DNA from: Nelumbo lutea
Lineage: Eukaryota > Streptophyta > Magnoliopsida > Proteales > Nelumbonaceae
DNA length: 64,000 bases
Assembly: GCA_022828595.1 (NCBI GenBank)
Contig: JAKGHH010000002.1
Coordinates: 41,510,222 to 41,574,221 of the forward strand
Direction of reading: 5' to 3'
Within the stretch, counting starts at the first letter, position 1, and every line of letters starts with the position of its first letter. The translations under genes were made by a program, and so were the position numbers. Shown piece by piece: positions 33,794 through 44,329 of this stretch. The notes under the pieces are model-generated. The model saw only the letters and a program-made list of their open reading frames with translations. It did not search any database and was not told the DNA's origin.

Positions 33794-36470
33794 CTCTTTC
33801 CTCCATTCTGATTCCTCCTCCCGTACACCCTATTAATTGAGACATACCCAACATTGAATTAAAGCTGGAAATTTCTTCTTCAGATTGGCGCTACAGCTCA
33901 CAAGTGAAATGCTTGGAAGGCACAACAATCCTTCGTGGAATGGGTGAAGATAAAACTCTCTCCAAGTCTCCATTAGAACTATTAATGGGTTCAGTCTATC
34001 TCATAAAACCCAATCGATCAAACTGATTATGTCGGATCTGGTTTCGTGGTTTTTTCTCAATTAATAATTAAGTTAGAATTAGTATAAATATTTCAAACGG
34101 ATTAAGACCTGAATTCATATAGTTTGTAATATACAAGTTCTTAATCTTCTTCTAATTTTTGTTATATTTTATGTTTCACAAGGTAAATTTCATAAATAAA
34201 ACACAATGTAAAAATGGCTAGAACTAGATATAATACCTGTCTGTTGCCATGGAAAAACCCAATACTCCACCCAATACTCAATATGATAACATAAGGCATT
34301 AAAGATATTTCATTACATAAGTGACTATAGGGTAGGGTTGTAAGGGGGATCAGTTAAATCTACATCTGCATCCAATTATTAAATATTGGATCTAAATCGA
34401 ATATATTTGATTTGATATCAGATTCAGATTTATTTTGCATCTATATATTAAACCAAGGTATTAAAAAATTAATTATTTTTAAATTAGGATAACTTAACTA
34501 AATGAAGTATATATATATATATATATATTACTAATTATATATGTATATAATTTTTATTCTAATTTAATTTATTGTATTTTTTTTAATTTTAATTTATTAT
34601 TTCATATATAAATAATTATATACTTCAAAATTCATATGAAAATAAAATTTTAATATTTTTTGACTTTATTATTTATCTTATTTATTCATTTTAAATTTTC
34701 TTAAAAAATCATGTCAGATGGCGGCCATATTGGGCCTGTGCTTTGGGCCATGTTGGACTTCCCTCTTGGAAGATTTGTGCCAGGTAGGTGTGGCCTACTA
34801 AGGCCCATGTGCCAGCATGGCACGATCCACTACAGTATCAACAACCCACAGAAGTAGATCGTTCCATCGTAACACGATTACACGACCCACATTGCACTTC
34901 TAATCAGTTGTGCCTGCCCCTGTATCGAGTCTAAATCCAATTTCACATATTTGAGAAGTGGGATTGTTCACTTATTACAACAGCCGATCTTATTATGTAA
35001 AGGCTAAGGCTAACACTGGTATACTACAACAAATTCAGGTTAAACTGTTAAAGAGATGGGAACTACAACAAGTATATTTCGGTCAAGAAGGAGAAATGGT
35101 CTTTATTTTCTTAGGATTGATGGCTGTTTTCGAAAGTTGAAAGCTACTGTTGCAAAAATAAAAAGAATAAAAAACCTAAACAAGAAAATCACATATAACA
35201 AAGGCCAGACCATGTGAGTAGCTAAATTCTGGCCACCCAGTAGAAGTACAGGAGCATGATAAAGACAAGATCGGCTTCAGTCAGAGCTATGCCTTTACAA
35301 TCTTTCATTGGGAATATCTCCCTATTTCTGTGCTTTATTTCTCAATGCAAAGCTATGATGGTTGTTCGAATAGACTTTGCTCTGACTGAATCCGGTTCTG
35401 ACAAAGACGACTATCGAGCACAATCAACCTTATTCTCTGAATACTACGTACATTGTTTTATTTGACTCACAAATCTTATCTCGCTCCCTCATCTTATCAT
35501 AAAACCACTCAACAACCTTATGTGATGGTATTCTTAATTGTAAATGTTATATTAATTTTGTTTCACCCCTGAATTTATTCCAAACTATAACCAAAAGGAA
35601 AAGAGATAAGAGCAGGGGAGGATATAGCCTGTCTTACCCCAAGTTCGCATAAAAAAAGCATTCATGATATCAAAAAGATTTTGACCAATGAATCCACTTA
35701 AAACATAGAAAACACATATTGCAAAAACTTTGACCAACCAACCCAACCTGGATACATTTTGATACAAACCCATTTGATTGATAATCCACTTTATTGATTA
35801 TAAGTATTTTCGGTATCATGTCTTTCAAGCATCAGGCATCATAGTCCAACTTCTAAACATTACAATCTAAAACCAAAACACCTTCAAGCCCAAAATTGTG
35901 GGCTTTGTACTTCCACAGTTTAAAAGCACACGTCATGCTTTTCCAAACGCAACCTTGGTTATTTGACTAGTTTAAGTTGTTTAACAAATAACCACCTCTA
36001 TTCCACAATTCCAAATTTCTGATCAAGTATCTGAATGTATTGAGAATATGAATCAAACTGTATATCCTGTTATTTGTTCCAATTGAATTTGTATATGAAG
36101 TCCGTAGATTCATGGATTCGAATCTATTTGGACATCAAGATTTCTTATAGAAGTCTAATTCATTTGCAACTCAAAACTTACTACTTTCTGCTCAACCACT
36201 CAAGTTAGTAGAGGTATAGGAGGTAGTGTTTTTAACCGTCTGATCTTCGTTACTAATATTAAGAGCACATTCTTAATAGTTGCTTGCAGGTGTTTTCAGT
36301 TTTTCACAGAAACAAGGGAAAAATCTAATATTCTTTCTGTCGGATTTTGGGGACAAAAAGGGTGTTATACAAAGTTACATTTCACAGAGAATAGAACCAC
36401 ACATCTCCAAATCAATCTTCATGCGTGCGCATATACTGTCATCTGTGTTTATAAAATATTCATTCATGGC
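33794..36470. other. Intergenic, nothing firmly recognised
   Basis: 34340-34440 resembles the GATTTGAATC repeat family; 34509-34530 is a (TA)n tract. Open frames of 60-70 codons (for example 34958-35140 and 35256-35465) have no domain I recognise. Confidence 0.45.
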
Positions 36471-36479
36471 TCCTTTATA

Positions 36480-36931
36480 TCTGCATCTGGAATGGCAGGA
36501 ATCGAAATACAAATTCAGTCAGCTGATGATTCTCCAATGGTCTCAAGTAGAAGACTTAATGCAACAAATCCGCTCCAAGCAGAATGGTGGGCCCTCCTGC
36601 ATGGTCTCCAATATGCCCACTACCTAAAACTCAAGACGTTGGTCTGTTTTTCTGACTTAGAAGGCTTAGTTAAGAACTTCTATATAGATGGGGAGGAGGA
36701 ATAGTTCATCAAACCGATAAAGCGCAGAATCATACACCTTCAATCTTTTTTTTGATATAGTTTGTGTATCCCATGTAAATAGAGATATGAATAGGGTTGT
36801 TCAAAAATTAACTTACAATGCATAAATATAATATGATAGTAGAAAACTTGAGCAACCTAACAAATGCTGCTGTAACGACATTACTTTAATGAATGTTAAG
36901 CCTTCTGCTTTTTAAAAAAAAAAAAAAAAAA
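36480..36931 (+). mobile_element. LINE 3' fragment with RNase H remnant
   Basis: A short RNase H-like stretch (LQAEWWALLHGLQYAHYLKL, then CFSDLEGLVKNF where S-D-S-x-x-LV is usual) followed by a 3' tail with an 18-A run at about 36914-36931. The reading frame stops at 36704. Its RNase H phrasing differs from the other three copies, so it is probably a separate LINE lineage. Confidence 0.65.
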
Positions 36932-37480
36932 CATTCTTGTCTTCTAAATTGCCACATAAACAGAAAAAAGAACAAAGGAGATGCGCATTATTTCTGAAAA
37001 GCAAAAATAAACTTTGTAATCTATGAACTGTATCAGAAATTATATGATTAATGCCCCTCCTGCTTTATCAGAAAAGATATATATATATATGGAATGGGTG
37101 GTTTTACCTTGCAGGAAACGGAATTTATTTGCACGAGTCTCATGTGCAAATGTTTTGCATGTGTATCCATTGCATGGTAGACGCATGCCTCGACTTCTTT
37201 CTCATTTCTTCTGTTCGAGATGCTTCTTCCTATTCGAGATCCTTCTTCCGAGTTCCATTTGAGTCTCCCTCTTCGAGAGAACTCTTTGGCTTTTCGATTT
37301 TCCCTGTCATTGCGAAGGAAGAACGAAGGAGGCCTTCCCAAAGGCTTCACAAACTGCTTGTCCCTCTTGAGCTATTGAGTTCTTGAAGCAACAGGGACAA
37401 GCAGCGGCGGTTTGGCCTTCTCCACTCATTTTCAGGGAGTCGAATACTGTTCATCTTCTAGTTCGAAACCTTGAGGATTC

Positions 37481-38084
37481 ATGGAAGCCGAGGCCGAAGT
37501 CGAGGCGTCTGCCATCAGAGCCCTGGGTTCTCTCTTCAAGCTCATTGAAGTCTTTTTGTGGTATTAGGCTTTCTGTCTATCTATGGTATATCTGTTCTTT
37601 TGCTTTTTGTTTATGTAGTTCCAGATTAGGGCAAAAAGCATATTTTTCTAGCTAGATTTTGTGTGATTTGGAGTTCGGGTAGTAAGTTTTTTCTAGAAGA
37701 CTCGCTTTGTCCACCTTCCCCTCAAGTTTTAGAGTTTCATGTCTCTACTTTCTCATTCCCGGTTTTGCTATTAAAATTTCTCTTATTTAACAGGACCGAC
37801 AATGCTCCCATATACGAAGCAGAGGTGTCCGCTTCATTTGTTCGTCAGGGTAATTTGGCAGAAACTGCTGTAAGTTTAACTTAGTTTAGTTTGTTTCTGA
37901 ATCGATCTGTTGTTCTCTTATGAGTTACGATACTAATTTTGGGTTTCCTTCTGATTTAGTAGCTATAGTGATTGATGTATGCATGCACTTATTTTTAGAC
38001 CCTTTGAAACCCTTATTCTTACATGCAGTTTTTGTCTTGCCAAGCTGCTTTTATTTCGGAGGTTGAATCTACTGTTAATGGCAA
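37481..38084 (+). pseudogene. Unidentified gene, 5' exons
   Basis: Three segments bounded by good splice signals join in frame. Exon 1 is 37481-37560, starting MEAEAEVEASAIRALGSLF and ending at a GTATTA donor. Exon 2 is 37794-37869, encoding TDNAPIYEAEVSASFVRQG, with TTTAACAG acceptor and GTAAGT donor. A possible exon 3 is 38029-38084 (FLSCQAAFISEVESTV). I do not recognise the protein. No later exons are obvious before the helicase fragment at 39343, so this is either a truncated gene or a fragment. The in-frame joining across introns argues for real coding origin. Confidence 0.4.
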
Positions 38085-39342
38085 GTATTCCTTGTTGAAT
38101 TCTCCTTCACCCCATTTATTTATTTTTTCTTGCGTCACACTTTTTGCTAATAAATCATGTACTGAGACCACATGATTTGTTTTTCGGGTCTGTCTTTGCA
38201 CCATTGCGAAGAATTTGTTAATGATCAATGCCATAAATCAATTAGTTACATTTTAGTGATTCTGTTGTCTTTGTGATCTGCTCATATTACACTCCGTTAG
38301 AGGATATGGAACTCATCAGGTAGATGAATGATTTGGTGCTTCCTGTTTCCTTCAGCACAAACAAGGAGGCAAGTCCAGATTTTTCTTTTTCTTTTTTAAC
38401 TTTTTTTGTTTCTATAGTGACAATGGTGTTGTAATGTATTTAATATGTTACCAAAGTTGTATTACTCTGCAACACGATGTTGCATTGTTGCAGAATGAAG
38501 GTAGCCATCCCGGTTTCATCACCTTGAATAACAATAGAAATATCCTTTGGTACCTTAGGGTTTCACCACCTTGAATAATTCGTGGTTTCACCACTTTGGT
38601 GGGTCGGTAGGTTGCTGTCCAGCTTCCCAAGAATAATTCGTGGTTTGGCGGGGTTGAGGAGGTGCAGCCATTCTATAAGATTGTAAAGATGTTCTTACAA
38701 TTTCCATCTAGAAGCATCATAGTTGGTTTCACCGAGGGATTTTTACCTATTGGACTCAAAGAGTTCTGATTAATGTCCCATAAAAATGCCTCTTCTTGGG
38801 TACCTCATAGTTTCAGCTCATGTTACATAGACACAGAGTCAAGGCTCACTGATATGACTATTATGGTTTATAGATTTTTGGGAAGTATAGGTTTCGCATG
38901 CATGTATCTCATTCATGGGGATGTCAGTATACATATCTATTTATGCATGTCCAAGGGAAACATTGAAAATCTTTCGTCCATATCCATATTTACTGGACGT
39001 GTCCAAAGTCCAATAAATGCATTGCACTTACAATTAAAGTGTCTAAGTAACATGGTTGGAAGTTATCACTGCCTATCCACGGTTATGTAGCTGGTTGTTG
39101 TGGCAGCCCAGTTGACTCAGACAAGCTTATTCCTTCAATGGAACTGGATGGTGGTTCTGGTCCTTATCCTTGCAGGTCAAAGGTGGGCACATTTACTTGT
39201 TGAATGTGTAATCTTATATATGATCAGGAGCTAGGGGGTGCAGGGATAAGGGGGCAGTAGCAATTTTGTCCTTTTTTAGGAAATTTACTTCAGAAGGTAT
39301 GTGTTGCTCTTTGTGAACTAACATTATCTCTAATCCCTGCAG

Positions 39343-39751
39343 ATGTAAAAGATATAAAATGTGTAATCAATTGTGATTTCCCATCAAGCCTTGAAGATTA
39401 TGTTCAAAGGATCAGACGAACTTACTCATGCAAATGCAAAGTTTGCCAGAGATCTTATTAAGATCCTACAAGATGGTGGACAGGTCGTTAGTCTAGCATT
39501 GGCTACAATGGCCAGGTCAAGTGGTTCACATGATGGAAGTATGTTTCTAACCATTTTCTCTATTACATGTTTAAGAGATGGGTGGGTATTCGGTTGACTT
39601 GAAATGATTTTCAGGTATTATTTATTATTGTGTTTTGACAGGTTCAGGGGGGAACTTCCGCTCAAGGGGATGGGGAGGTGGTGGTTTTGGCAATCGAGCT
39701 TTGATTTCTAGATCCAACACCATACCACTTGGTACAAGGAAGCCATGGTAG
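39343..39751 (+). pseudogene. DEAD-box RNA helicase C-terminal fragment (RH20/RH30-like)
   Basis: Exon 39343-39538 follows a CCCTGCAG acceptor and encodes DVKDIKCVINCDFPSSLEDYVQRI, the helicase motif V-VI region. At motif VI the sequence reads RIRRT, about a dozen following codons are missing and the frame shifts, then THANAKFARDLIKIL continues. A GTATGT donor at 39539 and a TTGACAG acceptor at 39640 define an intron that joins in phase to an RGG-rich tail (NFRSRGWGGGGFGNRALI) ending at TAG 39749. The intron is retained, so this is a genomic fragment and not a processed copy. The loss within motif VI would abolish ATPase activity. Confidence 0.75.
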
Positions 39752-39755
39752 CGCC

Positions 39756-39998
39756 TATTCTTCGGTGGGATGGTGAACTGCGCTGACAACACAGCTGTGA
39801 ATAACCTATACATAATCTTTGTGAAAGGGATCAAGGGTCATCTCAATAGATTGTCGTCGGCCTGTGTTGGTGACACGATGATGGCCACCATGAAGAAGGG
39901 GAAGCCTGATCTCAATAAAAAGGTTATGCTTGCTGTCATTATTCAACAATAGAAGCCATGGTGCCGAAAGGACGGTGTCTACATGTAGATCAAAGGTC
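39756..39998 (+). pseudogene. RPL23: Ribosomal protein L23 (uL14) exon fragment
   Basis: Reads [20 protein letters not shown], then [33 protein letters not shown] and, after a TAG at 39950-39952, KPWCRKDGVYM. This matches the middle of cytosolic 60S protein L23, with several changes at normally invariant positions. Two stops interrupt it. The fragment ends in AAAG|GTCAA, where a donor site would be, so it seems to be a genomic exon. It starts immediately after the helicase stop with no intron, so two unrelated genes are joined here. Confidence 0.85.
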
Positions 39999-39999
39999 A

Positions 40000-41475
40000 A
40001 TTATTTTTCATTTCGTTCTGTTGTTTTCTTTCTTTGTTATGTTTTCTATTATATATATTTTTTGTTCCCTTTCAAATCCACCGGTAGGTCTAATCAAAGT
40101 TCTTTCATTTTTTCTCCTCTTTATTGTTGTTTTTCCATGAGATTTTAAGGCTTCCTGTCTTTAATCTGATTATGATGGCTTTTTTATTGTCTTCGTTGTT
40201 AACTTGTATTCTGTTAGCATTGAACGTTAAGATCATATAATTTTTTTAAGATTGTTCTTCTGTGTTGTAGGCAGTAATTTTATTTCTATGTTGTGCTCAA
40301 AGTATTGCCCAACTCATAGCACTTCGACAGTGAACAGTTAACTGCTAAGTTAATGGCTTTCAAATGGTGGGTCCCAACAAAATTCATTGGTATAGTTACT
40401 ATATACTACAGTGTGGTCATTAATTAGTAATTAGTGTGAAGAGATGTCTATGCTTTTAGAGTTGTACTTATGGATCTCCTAATGGGAAGAAAGCCTATGG
40501 AAAAGATGGCACCAGCTCAATACCGCTATTGTCACATGGGTATGTTTTATTCTTAATTCCCATAATCGGTAATCAGATCCCTACCGTACAGGTGGAATGA
40601 ATTCTGACCATGGGTTGATGTCAAATCTAATGGCAGGATGCGGTTTATTGGGGGTTACTAGTAGACTAGGAGTGGGTTATAAATTTAGATTTCAGGGGCA
40701 GTACAGTCTAATTATCCCTTTTATAACCTTCTCTCTACCTTAACTTTTAGAAAAAAAATAATTTACCTTAATTTCTAGAAATACAGACTTATTTTTTTTA
40801 ATAACCTTACTTTCTCTTTCTACCTTAATTTCAGAAATAATTTACCCAAAAAAATAATTAAAAACCTGTTTCTTCAACCACTATTATTAGATATAAATTT
40901 TAATTTATTTTAATTAATTTTTTAAAGATATTTTCACTAAAAAATACCTTTTCAACTTTTTTTTTTTTTTTTTTTTCTATACAATAATCAAGCCCCTCCC
41001 CCCTCCGCTAGTTATATGATTAATGGAGCATGGCATTAGATAACGAGATGTAAACTTTGAAAACAAAAAAAAAAAGTTGAATTAAACATATTCTTGAAAA
41101 CAAGAAGCGATAAGTAGGTCATTTAAATTCGTTTTTGAAACCTGTATTAAAAAAAAAAAAGCAATTCATTGTCTGCCCCAATCACTTGCTGCTTAATTGC
41201 CTAATAATCAGAATGACTTATTGCTGCCAATAGAGATAGATAAAGCAAAATCATTCATTACCAAACAACCCCGAATTCCTGTCCTTTCATCCGTGGACCG
41301 TGGTCTAGATTTCACCACTCCCCATAAGATGAATTCAGAGGTGGGTCCCATTCGTACCAAGAACAAACAAGGCAAAGGTCACGGACTCACGGACTCACGG
41401 GTGTTCACAATTCTACTGTCTAGTCTAAGCAAACTTGAAGCAAGCTCACTGCATCAGAAAGGAGGCAATCAGGCA
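40000..41475. other. Intergenic, upstream of PR-1 gene B
   Basis: No gene seen. Includes several T/A runs (about 40958-40978, 41063-41078, 41148-41160). The long open frame covering the PR-1 gene extends upstream to 41197, but that part has no conserved content and is treated as leader. Confidence 0.5.
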
Positions 41476-42075
41476 ATGCAAGCCCATCTGGTTCTTCTCC
41501 TCCTCCTTCTGATCTCCCTCACAAGCAGCCACCGCCATGCATCAGCTCAGCCTTATGCGACATTTCCAACAACTAGAAGCGGTCAGCTGAAGCTGCCGGA
41601 CAACGAAACAATCTACAACATCTCAAAGCAGCTGTGCTGGGGTTGCATAGGCGAAGCCCTACAGTTCTTGTTTGTTCACAACCTGAAGAGAGCAGCGAAG
41701 TGGGAGCTACCTCTGATGTGGGACTTCCAGCTCGAGAACTACGCCAAATGGTGGGCGGGACAACGGAAAGCGGACTGCGCGCTGCAGCATTCGTTCCCGG
41801 AGGGGGGCTTCAAGCTGGGGGAGAACATATACTGGGGCAGCGGCGCGAGATGGACTCCGACCGACGCCGTGATTGCATGGGCGGCCGAGGAGAAGTACTA
41901 CAATTACGTGACTAATAGTTGCCAAGAGGGCCAGATGTGCGGTCACTATACTCAGATTGTATGGAAGACCACTCGGAGGATTGGATGTGCTCGTGTGGTT
42001 TGCGATGATGGAGATGTGTTCATCACTTGTAACTACGATCCGCCTGGTAATTATGTGGGAGAACGGCCATATTGA
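41476..42075 (+). CDS. PR-1-like secreted CAP/SCP protein, copy B
   Basis: 199 residues, no intron. The Met at 41476 is chosen because it begins a clear signal peptide (MQAHLVLLLLLLISLTSS, cleavage near HASA); the frame is open another 93 codons upstream without a signal-like start. The CAP domain shows His in FVHNLKRA, Glu in LGENIYWGSG, Glu in AWAAEEKYYNY and His in GHYTQIVW. It has the six family cysteines plus an extra pair, CWGC, just before the first CAP helix. The C-terminus CNYDPPGNYVGERPY fits the CNYxPxGNxxxxxPY form from which CAPE defence peptides are released. Expected to be secreted. About 18 kb from copy A and in the same orientation. Confidence 0.93.
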   Translation: MQAHLVLLLLLLISLTSSHRHASAQPYATFPTTRSGQLKLPDNETIYNISKQLCWGCIGEALQFLFVHNLKRAAKWELPLMWDFQLENYAKWWAGQRKADCALQHSFPEGGFKLGENIYWGSGARWTPTDAVIAWAAEEKYYNYVTNSCQEGQMCGHYTQIVWKTTRRIGCARVVCDDGDVFITCNYDPPGNYVGERPY

Positions 42076-42419
42076 GAGGATGATGTGTAGGGTTTTAGTT
42101 GCTTCTGGTTCCAATTATTAATTCATGAATTCTTAGATGGGTTGGATTGGCTTGAATGTATTGTCATGTTTAGGCACATCAAAGTAAACACTGATAAATA
42201 TTTTGACATCTGTAAAAAGTGGGTATTAATCTTTACAAGGGAGGGTGAGGGTAATTTAAAGGACAGGTTTAAAAAAATTTCAAATACTTATTGAACGCGC
42301 ATAACTCAACTGAACCCGATTAGATAAGTGATACTGTGTAGAAATGTAGAAATAAACGGGGAGCATGTCAGCTCTGGGGTAATTCAGTGGTACCTATTAT
42401 TCAGTGCCACATCACTTCA

Positions 42420-42605
42420 TGCAACTCCAAAAAACGATAAATTCGACGTTGCTCCAAGCCATGCCTTCTTGATTTCTAAGGTATGATTTGGAGCATCGTT
42501 TTTTAAGAAAAAACAATTTCAAATAAACAGAGGTTTCTTAGAGTACCGTTTTTTCTGAGTAACGCTAATGTATCACCGAGCAATGGCATCGATCTCAAAC
42601 ATACG
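42420..42605. repeat. Fold-back repeat, copy 2
   Basis: Matches 12640-12840. The hairpin arms are GCTCCAAGCCATGCCTT (42451-42467) and AAGGTATGATTTGGAGC (42478-42494), 14 of 17 pairs. Both arms differ from copy 1 at the outer end in a complementary way. Flanked by CCAAAAAACG and CCGTTTTTTCT inverted pieces. Confidence 0.7.
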
Positions 42606-43769
42606 CTAAATAAATGGTTTTTAGATTTATGTGGAGGTCGATTGTTAGAGTAAATATCACTTTAACTTAATGATTTTTTATCCATTGTTGAGCTTATATG
42701 ATGTCTAATGACACTAAATAACGTCTAACGATGCTTAGCTAGCTATCAACTCAAATAATACTAAGTAAACATTAGTCATCTCCTTTCTTTTTTTTTTTAA
42801 GCAAAAAAAAAAAAACCAAAAATTTATTAAAATAAACGACCACCGTACTAAGCCCAAATGACTAAGATTGGTCACTCAGCATCCCTTCCATCAGCGCACT
42901 TATGCACCTTAGTCGATCCTTACGCCCCTTAATTCTCCTGTAATATAATGTGTAATAATATCACGCACATACATGTAAAAGGGATGCTGACTAGCAAGGC
43001 ATTAGGTCATCGGCCATCAATGGCTGTGGATAAAGGGTTAATGAATACGGATGGAGAACTGAACATTTGGTCGATCAAAGGGTAGGTGTAGGTGTAGGTG
43101 TTGTAGAGAAAACCCTGGAAACCGAACATGAAGAAAGATCTGCTGATGCACGGGATCTGCTATAAACAAAGGCATGTACAATAGGCTACCGAGCCCAAAT
43201 GTCGTCTCATCAGTAAACACATTAGCTATTTGGACAGTTACCAGATGTAATTATGTGAATTGATATGTTTACTTGTGAATGGATTGCATGGTTCGTTGTA
43301 TATGTTTCTGTTTGTAGCATATCTAGAACTAATTTCTCATGAGATCTGCTACAAACAAGGCCTACTACGATGGGCTACATAGCCCAGTCATTAATAAATG
43401 CATGTTCAATGCCGGTGATCGCTATTGATTTAATTATGCAAATAGCTTACATTGGAGCTGAAGTAGGATTGTCAAGTTTAATTATGCATAACTCTTATGT
43501 CTCACCTTACTTCATATTCAATTAATTATGCCCCTGCATAACTCTTATGCATAACTCTTATATCTTTTCCTTGTTTTACTTTTTTTTCACTCAGTTTATA
43601 ATTCCTGATTTTCTCCATACTACCATTGTAAGGGGTAATTTGTCTTTTTCTTAGCATAGTTGAATGGATTAGTCATGAAGTGAATCCAACCCAATTATAG
43701 GGGGTCAGGGTCTGCGTTGTGTCAATTATAATTGTCCGTTTTGGTTGTAATCATAATAAGAGAAACAAA
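42606..43769. other. Intergenic, nothing recognised
   Basis: Contains short repeated phrases (GATCTGCTAyAAACAAAGGC-like text near 43148 and 43342; ATAACTCTTATG near 43487, 43538 and 43551). No gene. Confidence 0.45.
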
Positions 43770-43772
43770 TAA

Positions 43773-44191
43773 GGGTCTGTTGGCTTGTTAATTACTTTTT
43801 AGGAGGTGTTCTTTTTTTGGATTTTGAGAGGGGGAAAGTAAGTAAATGGGATTTTGGTTCCCATTGATAAAAAATCCCATGTGCTTTTCTTTTTTTTTTT
43901 TTTTTTCAAATTAATGTGGGGACCAGGGGGAAGTTTATTTTTCTAGGTGATGCCCATCTTCTTGGTGGGTAAATAACTTTCCCACATAGGGGAAAAGTTT
44001 CCAACACTTGAATGGGACAAAAATACCCATTTTAATAATGGATTTTTATGGCAATAGTCATTTTCTTTTTTACTTGGAAAATAAAAGAACATGGATAAAT
44101 GCACTTCCCTGGGTAAGTGTTTCCTAAGGAAAACTTACCCATGTAATCGTATTTACCTGGATAAATAACTTACCAACAAGTGAACGGGGCC
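43773..44191. mobile_element. Harbinger/Tourist-like MITE, 419 bp
   Basis: Left end GGGTCTGTTGGCTTGTTAA, right end AACAAGTGAACGGGGCC, imperfect inverted termini of about 28 bp. Flanking triplets are TAA and TTA, compatible with the TWA target of PIF/Harbinger but not identical. Internally it has paired CCCATT/AATGGG words and long T runs. No coding. Confidence 0.65.
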
Positions 44192-44329
44192 TTAGATGTG
44201 TATTGATGTTGGTGAACTTTTTTAAGTTTTAGTCTAAACATAGAGAATGTTGTGAAATCTAAATGTTGAGTTCTAAAAAATGACAATTAACCATTTTTAC
44301 CATGGATATGAGAAAGTTTGTTTAACTAA

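Noticed and set aside
34958..35465. Short open frames that could be organelle-derived
   Set aside because: I compared them mentally with common plastid and mitochondrial proteins and found no match.
37048..37386. Overlapping ~100-codon frames on both strands
   Set aside because: No domain, mutually overlapping and partly in a likely leader region of the unidentified exons.
41197..41475. N-terminal extension of PR-1 copy B
   Set aside because: Open but without conserved content, and it would bury the signal peptide that begins at 41476.
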